Shown in pieces: positions 1 through 6,749 of a stretch of DNA of 64,000 nt. The DNA lies in NCBI RefSeq assembly GCF_012524075.1, contig NZ_JAAZUI010000012.1, forward strand, positions 39,369-103,368, given 5' to 3'. How positions within the stretch are numbered: the stretch's first letter is position 1; every line of letters starts with the position of its first letter. The notes beneath the pieces were generated by a model that saw only the letters and a list, made by a program, of their open reading frames with translations, searched no databases and was not told the DNA's origin. Source of the DNA: Lutibacter sp. B1. GTDB taxonomy: Bacteria > Bacteroidota > Bacteroidia > Flavobacteriales > Flavobacteriaceae. The translations under genes and the position numbers were made by a program.

Positions 1-281
1 TAAAAACAGGTCAAGCAGTATGGTTAAGAAATCAAGATGATGTTACTTCAACTTTTTCAATAAAAGTGAGAATTACAGAAAGAGTTCGTTGGGATTCTGT
101 ATATATGGTTCATGGTTTTGGACACGATAATAAAAAATTGAGCCGAGCTTATGGAAAAGGTATTAACGATACTCAATTAATTTCAAAAGTAGCAATTGAT
201 CCTATTATGGGAGGTACTGGTATGAGAGGAAATTTTGTAACAATTTTAACTGAAAACCCACATAAAAATATTGAGATATGA
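1..281 (+). CDS. Molybdopterin oxidoreductase catalytic subunit (PsrA/PhsA-like), C-terminal end only
   Basis: The reading frame is open from the window edge (codons in phase with base 3) to TGA at 279-281, so only about the last 92 residues are visible. They match the C-terminal molydopterin-dinucleotide-binding domain of the PsrA/PhsA branch of the DMSO-reductase superfamily: the phrases WDSVYMVHGFGH, AYGKGINDTQL and DPIMGGTGMRGNFV are typical of polysulfide/thiosulfate reductase large subunits. The Mo cofactor site, N-terminal Fe-S cluster and any Tat signal lie outside the window. The stop overlaps the start of the Fe-S subunit gene (ATGA), which implies translational coupling. The substrate (polysulfide, thiosulfate, tetrathionate or another oxyanion) cannot be read from this fragment; the rhodanese and YeeE neighbours favour a sulfur compound. 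Confidence 0.85.
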   Translation, partial: KTGQAVWLRNQDDVTSTFSIKVRITERVRWDSVYMVHGFGHDNKKLSRAYGKGINDTQLISKVAIDPIMGGTGMRGNFVTILTENPHKNIEI

Positions 282-811
282 GATATGCAATGGTAATTGA
301 CACTTTAAAATGTGTTGGATGTAGCGATTGTGTAGTTGCTTGTCAAACAGAAAACGATGTCCCAATTGGGTATTGTAGAGATTGGATTACAGAAACCGTA
401 AATGGTGCATATCCAAATATCGAATTAGAATTAAAATCTGAACGTTGTAATCATTGTGAAAATGCTCCTTGTGTTAGATGTTGCCCTACGGGTGCAAGCC
501 ATATAATTGATGGAGGTATCGTTTTAGTAACAGCTGATGAATGTATTGGTTGTGGTGCATGTATAGAATCTTGTCCTTACGATGCACGTTTCCAACATCC
601 TGATGGATATGTAGATAAATGTACATTCTGTCATCATAGATTAGAAAAAGGACAACTACCTGCTTGTGTTTCAGTTTGTCCAACAAAATGTATGTATTTT
701 GGAGATTTAGATAATCCTAACAGTGAAGTTTCACAATTATTAAAAAACAGAAAACATAAAACATTAGCTCCTGAAGCAGGAACTAATCCTCATGTTTTTT
801 ATTTAATTTAA
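278..811 (+). CDS. 4Fe-4S ferredoxin-type electron-transfer subunit (PsrB/PhsB/NrfC-like)
   Basis: A 177-residue iron-sulfur protein of the DMSO-reductase beta-subunit family, which carries electrons between the NrfD-type membrane subunit and the molybdenum subunit. Sixteen cysteines form four cluster motifs: C12-C15-C18-C22, C57-C60-C65-C69, C89-C92-C95-C99 and C115-C118-C130-C134, the standard four [4Fe-4S] pattern. Two of the motif ends are followed by proline, as in bacterial ferredoxins. The length is normal for PsrB/PhsB. The start overlaps the stop of the catalytic-subunit gene by 4 bp, and the membrane-subunit gene follows after 11 bp, so the three are one operon. No Tat signal is present; such subunits normally cross the membrane with the catalytic partner. 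Confidence 0.93.
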   Translation: MRYAMVIDTLKCVGCSDCVVACQTENDVPIGYCRDWITETVNGAYPNIELELKSERCNHCENAPCVRCCPTGASHIIDGGIVLVTADECIGCGACIESCPYDARFQHPDGYVDKCTFCHHRLEKGQLPACVSVCPTKCMYFGDLDNPNSEVSQLLKNRKHKTLAPEAGTNPHVFYLI

Positions 812-822
812 AAATTTAAATT

Positions 823-1764
823 ATGCAAGAAGAATTATTTACAAGCGGACGTAATATTCCAAATATTGACCCATCACTAAATATTTGGCATTGGCCCATT
901 TCAGTATATTTATTTTTAGGAGGTTTAGCAGCAGGACTATTATTTTTTGCAGGATTAGTAACTTTATTAAATAAAGAAAAAGATTATCCTACTACAGTAA
1001 AATATGCATCATTAGTATCTCCAATAGCTTTAACTTTAGGATTGTTGGCTTTATTTTATGACCTAACTCATAAATTTTATTTTTGGAGACTGTACACAAC
1101 TATAAGATTAGAATCTCCAATGTCTTGGGGAGCTTGGGTTTTACTTATAATTACACCATTATCCTTTTTATGGGTATTTAGTTATTATTCTGAAGTATTT
1201 ACAAAATGGCCTTTGAAATATGATTTTTTAAAGAATTTAGAGCGTTTTTTAAGTAAAAATAGAAAATATATAGCAATGGCTTTAGTTCCTTTATCAATAG
1301 TATTAGGAATTTATACAGGTATTTTATTATCTGCCTTTAACGCAAGACCATTATGGAACAATGCTATTTTAGGGCCTTTATTTTTAACATCAGGACTATC
1401 AACAGGAGCAGCAACTATTATTTTATTAACTAAAAATGCTAAAGAAAAACACTTATTCAGTAAAATAGATTTAGTATTGATAATTATAGAATTAGGCCTT
1501 ATTGTACACATGATTATGGGAATGTATGCAGGCTCACAAGTTCAATTGGAAGCTATGGAATTATTGGTAGGTGGCGAATTTACTCTAATGTTTTTTGGCT
1601 TTGTAGTACTACTTGGTTTATTAATACCTGCAATTTTAGAATTAACTGAAATAATAGGTTATAAAATTCCTGTGGCAATACCTGCTATTCTTATATTAAT
1701 TGGAGGATTGGTATTTAGATTTGTTATGGTAGAAGCCGGACAAATAACTCGTTACCTTTATTAA
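823..1764 (+). CDS. NrfD/PsrC-family membrane subunit (quinone-reactive)
   Basis: A 313-residue polytopic membrane protein of the NrfD/PsrC (polysulfide reductase membrane subunit) family. It anchors the Mo/Fe-S enzyme and exchanges electrons with menaquinone. The N-terminal stretch after HWPISVYLFLGGLAAG is the characteristic first helix of the family; about eight hydrophobic segments follow, separated by short polar loops. It is encoded third in the PsrABC-like order, 11 bp after the ferredoxin subunit and 13 bp before the first YeeE gene. The gene order (catalytic, Fe-S, NrfD) is that of phs/psr operons. Direction of electron flow, reduction or oxidation of the sulfur compound, is not decided by the sequence. 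Confidence 0.9.
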   Translation: MQEELFTSGRNIPNIDPSLNIWHWPISVYLFLGGLAAGLLFFAGLVTLLNKEKDYPTTVKYASLVSPIALTLGLLALFYDLTHKFYFWRLYTTIRLESPMSWGAWVLLIITPLSFLWVFSYYSEVFTKWPLKYDFLKNLERFLSKNRKYIAMALVPLSIVLGIYTGILLSAFNARPLWNNAILGPLFLTSGLSTGAATIILLTKNAKEKHLFSKIDLVLIIIELGLIVHMIMGMYAGSQVQLEAMELLVGGEFTLMFFGFVVLLGLLIPAILELTEIIGYKIPVAIPAILILIGGLVFRFVMVEAGQITRYLY

Positions 1765-1777
1765 AACAACATAAATC

Positions 1778-2305
1778 ATGAATTTAGAAAATCAAAATAA
1801 ACACACATATTGGAATCCATATTTTGGAGGATTTCTATTCGGTTTAGTCATCATATTCACTTTTTATATGACTGGTAGAGGTTTAGGAGCAAGTGGAGCC
1901 ATGAAAAGTACTGTTGTTGCAGTTGTAGATACCGTAGCACCTACACATGCCGAAAATAATGAATATTACAGCAAATTTATTAGTGAAGATAAATCGCCTC
2001 TTGATACTTGGTTAATTTTTGAAGTAATAGGTGTATTACTTGGTGCATTTATATCTGGAGGATTATCAGGCAGAATAGGTTGGAGAGTTCAACATTCACC
2101 AAAAATAACATCAAAAAGAAGACTTATTTTCGCTTTAATTGGTGGTATTTTGTTTGGACTAGGAGCTCAAATTGCTCGTGGTTGTACTAGTGGTGCCGCT
2201 TTAAGTGGCTTAGCTGTTCTTTCAACAGGAGGTATAATAACTATGTTAGCTATATTTGGAACAGCTTATTTAGCAGCATATTTTTTTAGAAAAAACTGGA
2301 TTTAA
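1778..2305 (+). CDS. YeeE/YedE-family sulfur-compound transporter, half-size (first of pair)
   Basis: A 175-residue membrane protein of the YeeE/YedE (DUF395, COG2391) family, whose characterised members import thiosulfate or related sulfur compounds. The conserved signature ARGCTSGAALSG lies in the C-terminal half, between hydrophobic helices; its cysteine is the residue proposed to relay thiosulfate in the family. The N-terminal part has one helix followed by a periplasmic-looking loop and then two more helices. Full-length family members fuse two such halves; here each half is a separate gene, the next one 18 bp downstream, so they probably form a heterodimeric transporter. The position between the reductase and the rhodaneses suggests it supplies, or exports, the sulfur substrate. 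Confidence 0.88.
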   Translation: MNLENQNKHTYWNPYFGGFLFGLVIIFTFYMTGRGLGASGAMKSTVVAVVDTVAPTHAENNEYYSKFISEDKSPLDTWLIFEVIGVLLGAFISGGLSGRIGWRVQHSPKITSKRRLIFALIGGILFGLGAQIARGCTSGAALSGLAVLSTGGIITMLAIFGTAYLAAYFFRKNWI

Positions 2306-2323
2306 TTAATTAAAACAACATAT

Positions 2324-2914
2324 ATGGGACCTTTAATTCCAAACGGTATAATTCCAATAGAATGGGATAGCATAATTGCAATTTTAATAGGTATAGCCTT
2401 TGGGTTTATACTTGAATCTTCAGGATTTTCTTCTTCCAGAAAGCTTGCAGGTGTATTTTACGGCTATGATTTTGCGGTATTAAAAGTATTTTTTACAGCA
2501 GGTATTGTAGCATTAATCGGTATTTATTATATGGATTATTTAGGATTTTTAGACGTAGCTCAGCTATACGTTCATCCAACATATTTATGGGGTGCAATAA
2601 TTGGTGGTGTTATTATGGGAGTAGGATTTGTGGCCGGAGGTTTTTGTCCCGGCACAAGTTTATGTGCAGTAGCAATTGGTAAAATTGACGCAATAATATA
2701 TGTGTTAGGTATCATGATAGGTGTATTTATTTTTTCTGAATTTTACCCTCTTTTTGATGAATTATACACAGGCTCTTTCTTAGGAAATATAACACTCGTA
2801 GATTCTTTGGGTGTATCGCCATATTGGCTTATATTTATTTTCGCAATAATCGCAATAATTGCTTTTGTAGTTGCAGATTTTGTTGGAAAAAAAATAAAAA
2901 AAGTATTTTATTAA
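2324..2914 (+). CDS. YeeE/YedE-family sulfur-compound transporter, half-size (second of pair)
   Basis: A 196-residue membrane protein, the second half-size YeeE/YedE unit. The family signature is GGFCPGTSLCA, with two cysteines, inside a glycine-rich helix; an ESSGFSSSRKLAG segment near the N terminus is the other region typical of the family. About five or six hydrophobic helices are visible. The gene starts 18 bp after its partner and is followed after 16 bp by the first tailed rhodanese-like gene. Split YeeE pairs of this sort often sit next to rhodanese genes in Bacteroidota and Proteobacteria. The transported species is inferred from family and context, not seen. Confidence 0.88.
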   Translation: MGPLIPNGIIPIEWDSIIAILIGIAFGFILESSGFSSSRKLAGVFYGYDFAVLKVFFTAGIVALIGIYYMDYLGFLDVAQLYVHPTYLWGAIIGGVIMGVGFVAGGFCPGTSLCAVAIGKIDAIIYVLGIMIGVFIFSEFYPLFDELYTGSFLGNITLVDSLGVSPYWLIFIFAIIAIIAFVVADFVGKKIKKVFY

Positions 2915-2930
2915 TTAAAACTATAAATAA

Positions 2931-3593
2931 ATGATTAATAGAAATTTAGTAAAAGTTTTATCTTTTAGATATCCAATTATAGCAGCTATATTTTTAATTC
3001 TTGCCGGTGGTTTAGTATTATTACCTAAATATGAAAAACAAAAGGGAATAGCACCACAAGAATTATTAAATAAATCAACTAGTCCGGAAAGATATATTTC
3101 AACAGACCAATTAGCCGATATCATCATAAATCAAGATCCTTCTTATATATTTGTTGATGTTAGAGATGAAGAAAGTTTTAACAAATACACTTTACCAAAC
3201 GCAGTTAATATACCTCTTAAACAATTATTTGATGAAGATTTAGTTATGTACTTAAATCAAGATCAATTTGATGTTGTTCTTTTTTCTAATGATAATTTTT
3301 ATGCAGATCAAGCATGGATACTTTGCAATCGTTTAAAATATAAAAACCTTCATGTTTTAAAAGGAGGATTAAACGAGTGGTATAATACAATTATAAACCC
3401 GCCTTTTCCTAATGAAAATATGCCGGCTCAAGATTTTGAATTGTTTTCTGCAAGAAAAGCTGCAAGTATGTATTTTGGTGTAGCATATCCGGAACAAGCA
3501 AAAAAAGAGGTTAAAGCCCCAATAAAAACAGCACCTAAAAAAATAGTTCCTGTTAAAAAGAAAAAGAAAATGCCTGTTGAGGGTGGTTGTTAA
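2931..3593 (+). CDS. Membrane-anchored rhodanese-like protein lacking the catalytic Cys, with C-terminal Gly-Gly-Cys tail
   Basis: A 220-residue protein with one N-terminal membrane helix (about residues 12-30), a rhodanese-homology domain (about 55-155) and a charged tail. The rhodanese fold is supported by YIFVDVRDEESFNKY and by LKGGLNEWYN near the domain end. Where rhodaneses carry the persulfide-forming cysteine in the loop after the central beta strand, this protein has VVLFSNDNF, i.e. Ser instead of Cys. The last 18 residues are KKIVPVKKKKKMPVEGGC, so the chain ends in Gly-Gly-Cys. One other cysteine (WILCNRL) is in a helix after the loop. The domain should face the periplasm. The same tail ends the next gene. 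A role in holding or relaying sulfane sulfur on the terminal cysteine is an inference. Confidence 0.8.
   Translation: MINRNLVKVLSFRYPIIAAIFLILAGGLVLLPKYEKQKGIAPQELLNKSTSPERYISTDQLADIIINQDPSYIFVDVRDEESFNKYTLPNAVNIPLKQLFDEDLVMYLNQDQFDVVLFSNDNFYADQAWILCNRLKYKNLHVLKGGLNEWYNTIINPPFPNENMPAQDFELFSARKAASMYFGVAYPEQAKKEVKAPIKTAPKKIVPVKKKKKMPVEGGC
3537..3592 (+). repeat. 56-bp direct repeat encoding the Lys-rich Gly-Gly-Cys tail, copy 1
   Basis: This segment covers the last 18 codons of the first tailed rhodanese-like gene. It matches 4181-4236 at 54 of 56 bases, both differences being silent third-position changes in Glu and Gly codons. The upstream parts of the two genes are far more diverged, so the tail has either been copied recently or is held under strong constraint. 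Confidence 0.9.
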
Positions 3594-3619
3594 TTTTCAA
3601 CTATTATAAAATAACATTT

Positions 3620-4237
3620 ATGAAAGAATTAGAAAAAACCAAAAGGTTATCGATTGCAGCAGTAATTTCAATATTGGTGGTATTAATTGGTCTGTTAACT
3701 TTTAAAAGACCAAAAATTGTTTACAATGTAAATGCTGCAACTACCATAGAAAAAATTACAAATCCCGATTATTTAATCTCTTTAAATAACATTAATAATC
3801 CTGATTATATTTTAATTGATGTTAGAAACAAATTTGAGTTTGATAGAGGTCATTTGGAAAATGCAATTAATATTGATGCTTCTGAAATTTTAGAAGATGA
3901 GAATTTGAAAATTTTTAATGAGTTAAAAAAAGATAACAAAACAGTGTTATTATACGGTAAAAATCCAAATGAGGCTATTCCGCCTTATATGCTTCTTTAT
4001 CAATTGGGCTTTGACAATCTCAAAATTCTAACTGTAGAGAATAGTTACCAACAAAATAAACTTGTTACAAAAAATATAGAAATTGAAAAATCTGTTGCAG
4101 ATATCAATGCTTTTATTCAGGAATCTATAAAAAAAGCTGAAGTACAACCTAAACCACAACCTAAGGTAGTAAGTACTCCAAAAAAAATAGTTCCTGTTAA
4201 AAAGAAAAAGAAAATGCCTGTTGAAGGCGGTTGTTAG
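3620..4237 (+). CDS. Membrane-anchored rhodanese-like protein whose only cysteine is its C-terminal residue
   Basis: A 205-residue protein from ATG at 3620; an upstream in-frame ATG at 3587 overlaps the previous gene and would put a non-conserved leader before the charged N terminus, so 3620 is preferred. It has one membrane helix (about residues 10-30), a rhodanese-homology domain with ILIDVRNKFEFDRGHLENA, and a linker rich in Pro and Lys. The active-site loop reads VLLYGKNPNEA, with Gly in place of the catalytic Cys. The protein contains a single cysteine, the very last residue, in the tail KKIVPVKKKKKMPVEGGC shared with the gene before it. A classical rhodanese reaction is therefore impossible inside the domain. 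Function is not established; a sulfur-carrier role for the tail is inferred. Confidence 0.78.
   Translation: MKELEKTKRLSIAAVISILVVLIGLLTFKRPKIVYNVNAATTIEKITNPDYLISLNNINNPDYILIDVRNKFEFDRGHLENAINIDASEILEDENLKIFNELKKDNKTVLLYGKNPNEAIPPYMLLYQLGFDNLKILTVENSYQQNKLVTKNIEIEKSVADINAFIQESIKKAEVQPKPQPKVVSTPKKIVPVKKKKKMPVEGGC
4181..4236 (+). repeat. 56-bp direct repeat encoding the Lys-rich Gly-Gly-Cys tail, copy 2
   Basis: Second copy of the tail-coding repeat, at the end of the second tailed rhodanese-like gene. It includes an uninterrupted run of codons for five lysines followed by Met-Pro-Val-Glu-Gly-Gly-Cys and the stop. Confidence 0.9.
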
Positions 4238-4250
4238 TTTTAATTATTTT

Positions 4251-4285
4251 AAAAAGCTGTTTTAAATTTAAAACAGCTTTTTTTT
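4251..4285 (+). terminator. Intrinsic terminator of the reductase/transporter/rhodanese-like operon
   Basis: A perfect inverted repeat, AGCTGTTTTAAA against TTTAAAACAGCT (4255-4278), is followed by eight or more T residues, 14 bp after the second tailed rhodanese-like gene. It marks the end of the first transcription unit. Confidence 0.85.
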
Positions 4286-4579
4286 ATGAAATTAACAAAA
4301 TTTACATCTAAAAATTGCTAAAAATTCCACGAAACCACTCCCGTAAATCTAAACTCATGTTTCTGTTTCATTAAACATCAAAAATATTTAAGATAAAAAC
4401 ATCTTTATATCTACCTTAACTATCTGTTTTTCTGATACTTACATGTGTAACAAAAGTTACTAAAAAGAACAAATATATATTGGTTTTTACATGATAAATG
4501 TCATAAAAACAGCATTTATCCGTGACTAACTTTAATAGTGAAAACAACATTATTTATTTACTATTAATAATTTAACAAA
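4286..4579. other. AT-rich intergenic region before the double-rhodanese genes
   Basis: About 290 bp with no credible coding frame. It holds one clear palindrome (4447-4460) and a second weaker inverted repeat around 4496-4518 (AAATG ... CATTT). No TAnnTTTG promoter element was found close to the start at 4580. It is probably the regulatory region of the second half of the sulfur locus. Confidence 0.6.
4447..4460. promoter_or_regulatory. Palindromic operator candidate GTAAC-AAAA-GTTAC
   Basis: A perfect 5-4-5 inverted repeat, 120 bp upstream of the first double-rhodanese gene. Its size and symmetry fit the binding site of a Crp/Fnr-family dimer, and two such regulators are encoded at the end of the locus. 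No second perfect copy was noticed in the window. The assignment to those regulators is inferred. Confidence 0.5.
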
Positions 4580-5569
4580 ATGAAAAAATTAACATCATAT
4601 TTAGTATTACTTTTTATAGCTGCTACAATATTTAGTAGTTTTAAAAACACAGAAAAACAAACAAACGAACCTTCTTCAGAATTTGAACTTTTAGTTCAAT
4701 ATTTAGAGGAAAACGGAAACTTCATTAACAGCACTTCTGCACCGGCAATAATTCAACCAGAAGAAATTAAAAAGAATCTTAAAAATAAAAAATATTTAGT
4801 ATTAGATATAAGAAGTGAAAGCTGGTTTGAATATGCTCATATCCAAAATGCTGTAAATATTGAAGGTTCTGAAATACTTAACTATTTTGAAACAGAAATT
4901 GATCCTTCAAAATTTGAAAAAATTACCATAGTATGTTACTCAGGTCAATCTGCAGCATATTATACAAGTCTTCTAAGATTATATGGTTATGATAATGTAT
5001 ATAATTTAAAATGGGGAATGAGCTCTTGGAATGAAGAACTTGCAGAAAATATTTGGATTAAAAACTCAAAAAGCGACTATGTAAATGACCTTGAAACAAC
5101 TGCCAATCCTTTACCTGAAAAAGGAGCATTTCCAGTGTTAGAAACCGGTAAAACTGAAGCTAAAGACATTTTAAAAGAACGTGTAAAATTAGCTTTTGAA
5201 AAACCTTATAAAGAATTTATAGTTAAAGCTGATAGTGTATTTCAAAGTCCTTCAGATTTTTATATTGTTAACTATGTAGATGAAGAAAAATACAACTTTG
5301 GACATATTAAAGGTGCTGTTAGATATGAACCAAGTTCATCTTTAGCACCTACAACAGATTTATACACTTTACCAGCTGATAAAAATATTGTAGTTAATTG
5401 TACAACAGGACAATCTGCAGCTTATGTTGTTGCTTATTTAAACGTGTTAGGCTACAACGTTTCAAACTTAGCTTACGGATCAAACAGTTATATGAATTCA
5501 GTTTTAACTGAAAAAGGTTGGGATGGTTTCTCTACCGATGAAATTAAAAATTACCCAGTAATAGAATAA
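4580..5569 (+). CDS. Secreted double-rhodanese-domain sulfurtransferase
   Basis: A 329-residue protein with an N-terminal signal peptide or anchor (hydrophobic residues 6-21) and two rhodanese domains, about 55-155 and 210-325. Both keep the catalytic cysteine, at C119 in CYSGQSA and C274 in CTTGQSA; these are the only two cysteines in the protein. DIRSESWFEYAHIQNAVN and GHIKGAVRYEP are the conserved first-strand and Gly-His turns. Thiosulfate/mercaptopyruvate sulfurtransferases are usually also two-domain but keep only the second cysteine; here both domains look active. It lies 46 bp before a paralogous lipoprotein gene. Likely role: binding and passing on sulfane sulfur in the periplasm; the donor is unknown. 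Confidence 0.88.
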   Translation: MKKLTSYLVLLFIAATIFSSFKNTEKQTNEPSSEFELLVQYLEENGNFINSTSAPAIIQPEEIKKNLKNKKYLVLDIRSESWFEYAHIQNAVNIEGSEILNYFETEIDPSKFEKITIVCYSGQSAAYYTSLLRLYGYDNVYNLKWGMSSWNEELAENIWIKNSKSDYVNDLETTANPLPEKGAFPVLETGKTEAKDILKERVKLAFEKPYKEFIVKADSVFQSPSDFYIVNYVDEEKYNFGHIKGAVRYEPSSSLAPTTDLYTLPADKNIVVNCTTGQSAAYVVAYLNVLGYNVSNLAYGSNSYMNSVLTEKGWDGFSTDEIKNYPVIE

Positions 5570-5615
5570 AAAGACCTCAAAGTCATAATTAAACAAACCT
5601 AAACAAAATAAAATC

Positions 5616-6611
5616 ATGAAAAAAATATCATTATTACTAATAGGATTATTATTAGTTCCAACGCTTTTCTTAACATCATGTGATGAAGGTGATGATATTG
5701 GAGTAGATGTAGCTCCCTCCTTTACGTTAATGAAAGATTATCTAATTAATAATAATTTAGATATAGATAAAATCGTTAAAAATACTGATGGCGCAATGTT
5801 TGTTGCCGGTGCACCTGCTGAAGCAGATTTACAAACATTTTTAGACAAATATTATATAATTGACATTAGAAGTGCTTCAGATTATGAAAAAGGACATATT
5901 CAAGGTGCAAAAAATGTGGCCTTTGGTAATATTTTAGATGAAGGTGCTGCAGCAGGAAGTAAACCCGTTTTAGTTGTTTGTTATACCGGACAAACTGCTT
6001 GTTATGCAACAGCTTTAATGCGCATGTATGGTTATACAGATACACAAGCTTTAAAATGGGGTATGTCTGGATGGAATGAAACTACCGCAGGCTCATGGAA
6101 TAATAATATTGGAAATGAAGCTGATGGCCATGCAAATTGGACTTATGGAGCAGAACCTTCAAAACAAGTATTTAGTGATCCTTCAATTAGTAGTTTATCA
6201 ACTAGTGGAGCTACAATTGTAAACAACAGAATAGAAGATGTTGTTGCAGAAGGTTTTAAAACCGTAAAAGGTACTGATGTACTAAATTCGCCAACCAGTT
6301 ATTATATCAATAATTATTTTTCTGCTACTGATTATGCTTCATTTGGCCATATAGACGGATCTTACAGAATTAACCCATTAACATTAGCTGACAATAGTTA
6401 TAAAAATTTAGATCCTTCGGCTAAAGTAGTAACTTATTGCTATACAGGTCAAACTTCAGCAGTAGTAACAGCTTGTTTAAGAGTATTAGGCTATGATGCT
6501 TATAGCTTAACTTTTGGTGTAAATGGTTTATACAATTCAAATTCTGCTTGGGCATCTAACCAATGGGGAGGCGATAGTAATCCAAAAAATTTACCGTTAG
6601 TAGTTAACTAA
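5616..6611 (+). CDS. Double-rhodanese-domain lipoprotein
   Basis: A 331-residue lipoprotein: the signal peptide ends in LTSC, giving lipidated C22, followed by DEGDD, an acidic stretch of the type that directs Bacteroidota lipoproteins to the outer membrane surface. Two rhodanese domains follow, about 75-165 and 215-325, with catalytic cysteines C122 and C275, both in the loop CYTGQT. C129 and C287 lie a short distance after each active-site cysteine. It is paralogous to the preceding secreted double-rhodanese (shared LKWGMS[SG]WNE motif) and differs in being membrane-attached, so the pair may hand sulfur between the outer membrane and periplasm. That topology is inferred. Confidence 0.88.
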   Translation: MKKISLLLIGLLLVPTLFLTSCDEGDDIGVDVAPSFTLMKDYLINNNLDIDKIVKNTDGAMFVAGAPAEADLQTFLDKYYIIDIRSASDYEKGHIQGAKNVAFGNILDEGAAAGSKPVLVVCYTGQTACYATALMRMYGYTDTQALKWGMSGWNETTAGSWNNNIGNEADGHANWTYGAEPSKQVFSDPSISSLSTSGATIVNNRIEDVVAEGFKTVKGTDVLNSPTSYYINNYFSATDYASFGHIDGSYRINPLTLADNSYKNLDPSAKVVTYCYTGQTSAVVTACLRVLGYDAYSLTFGVNGLYNSNSAWASNQWGGDSNPKNLPLVVN

Positions 6612-6642
6612 AATCTATATCTATAAAATAAGTAATAATCTT

Positions 6643-6733
6643 AAAGCCCTAAAAAATTACATCAAATGCTAAATACTTAAATATTTAATGATGTTTTTTA
6701 TACCAATAAGTAATACAAATTTTTTAGGGCTTT
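6643..6733 (+). terminator. Long nested hairpin, probable terminator, between lipoprotein and porin genes
   Basis: AAAGCCCTAAAAAATT (6643-6658) is exactly complementary to AATTTTTTAGGGCTTT (6718-6733), giving a 16-bp outer stem. The 59-base interior can itself fold, with ACATCA pairing near TGATGT and TAAATA with TATTTA. A short T run follows. The size is unusual for a simple terminator; the porin start lies only 16 bp further on, so the structure is in the porin leader if transcription reads through. Confidence 0.55.
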
Positions 6734-6749
6734 TTATAAAATAAAAAAA

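Noticed and set aside
486..686. A 66-codon open frame on the - strand inside the ferredoxin-type subunit gene
   Set aside because: It is an antisense shadow of a gene with sixteen motif cysteines; the same holds for the other antisense frames lying inside real genes in this window.
3587..3619. Upstream ATG for the second tailed rhodanese-like gene
   Set aside because: It overlaps the preceding stop and adds a non-conserved leader before a normal positively charged N terminus at 3620.
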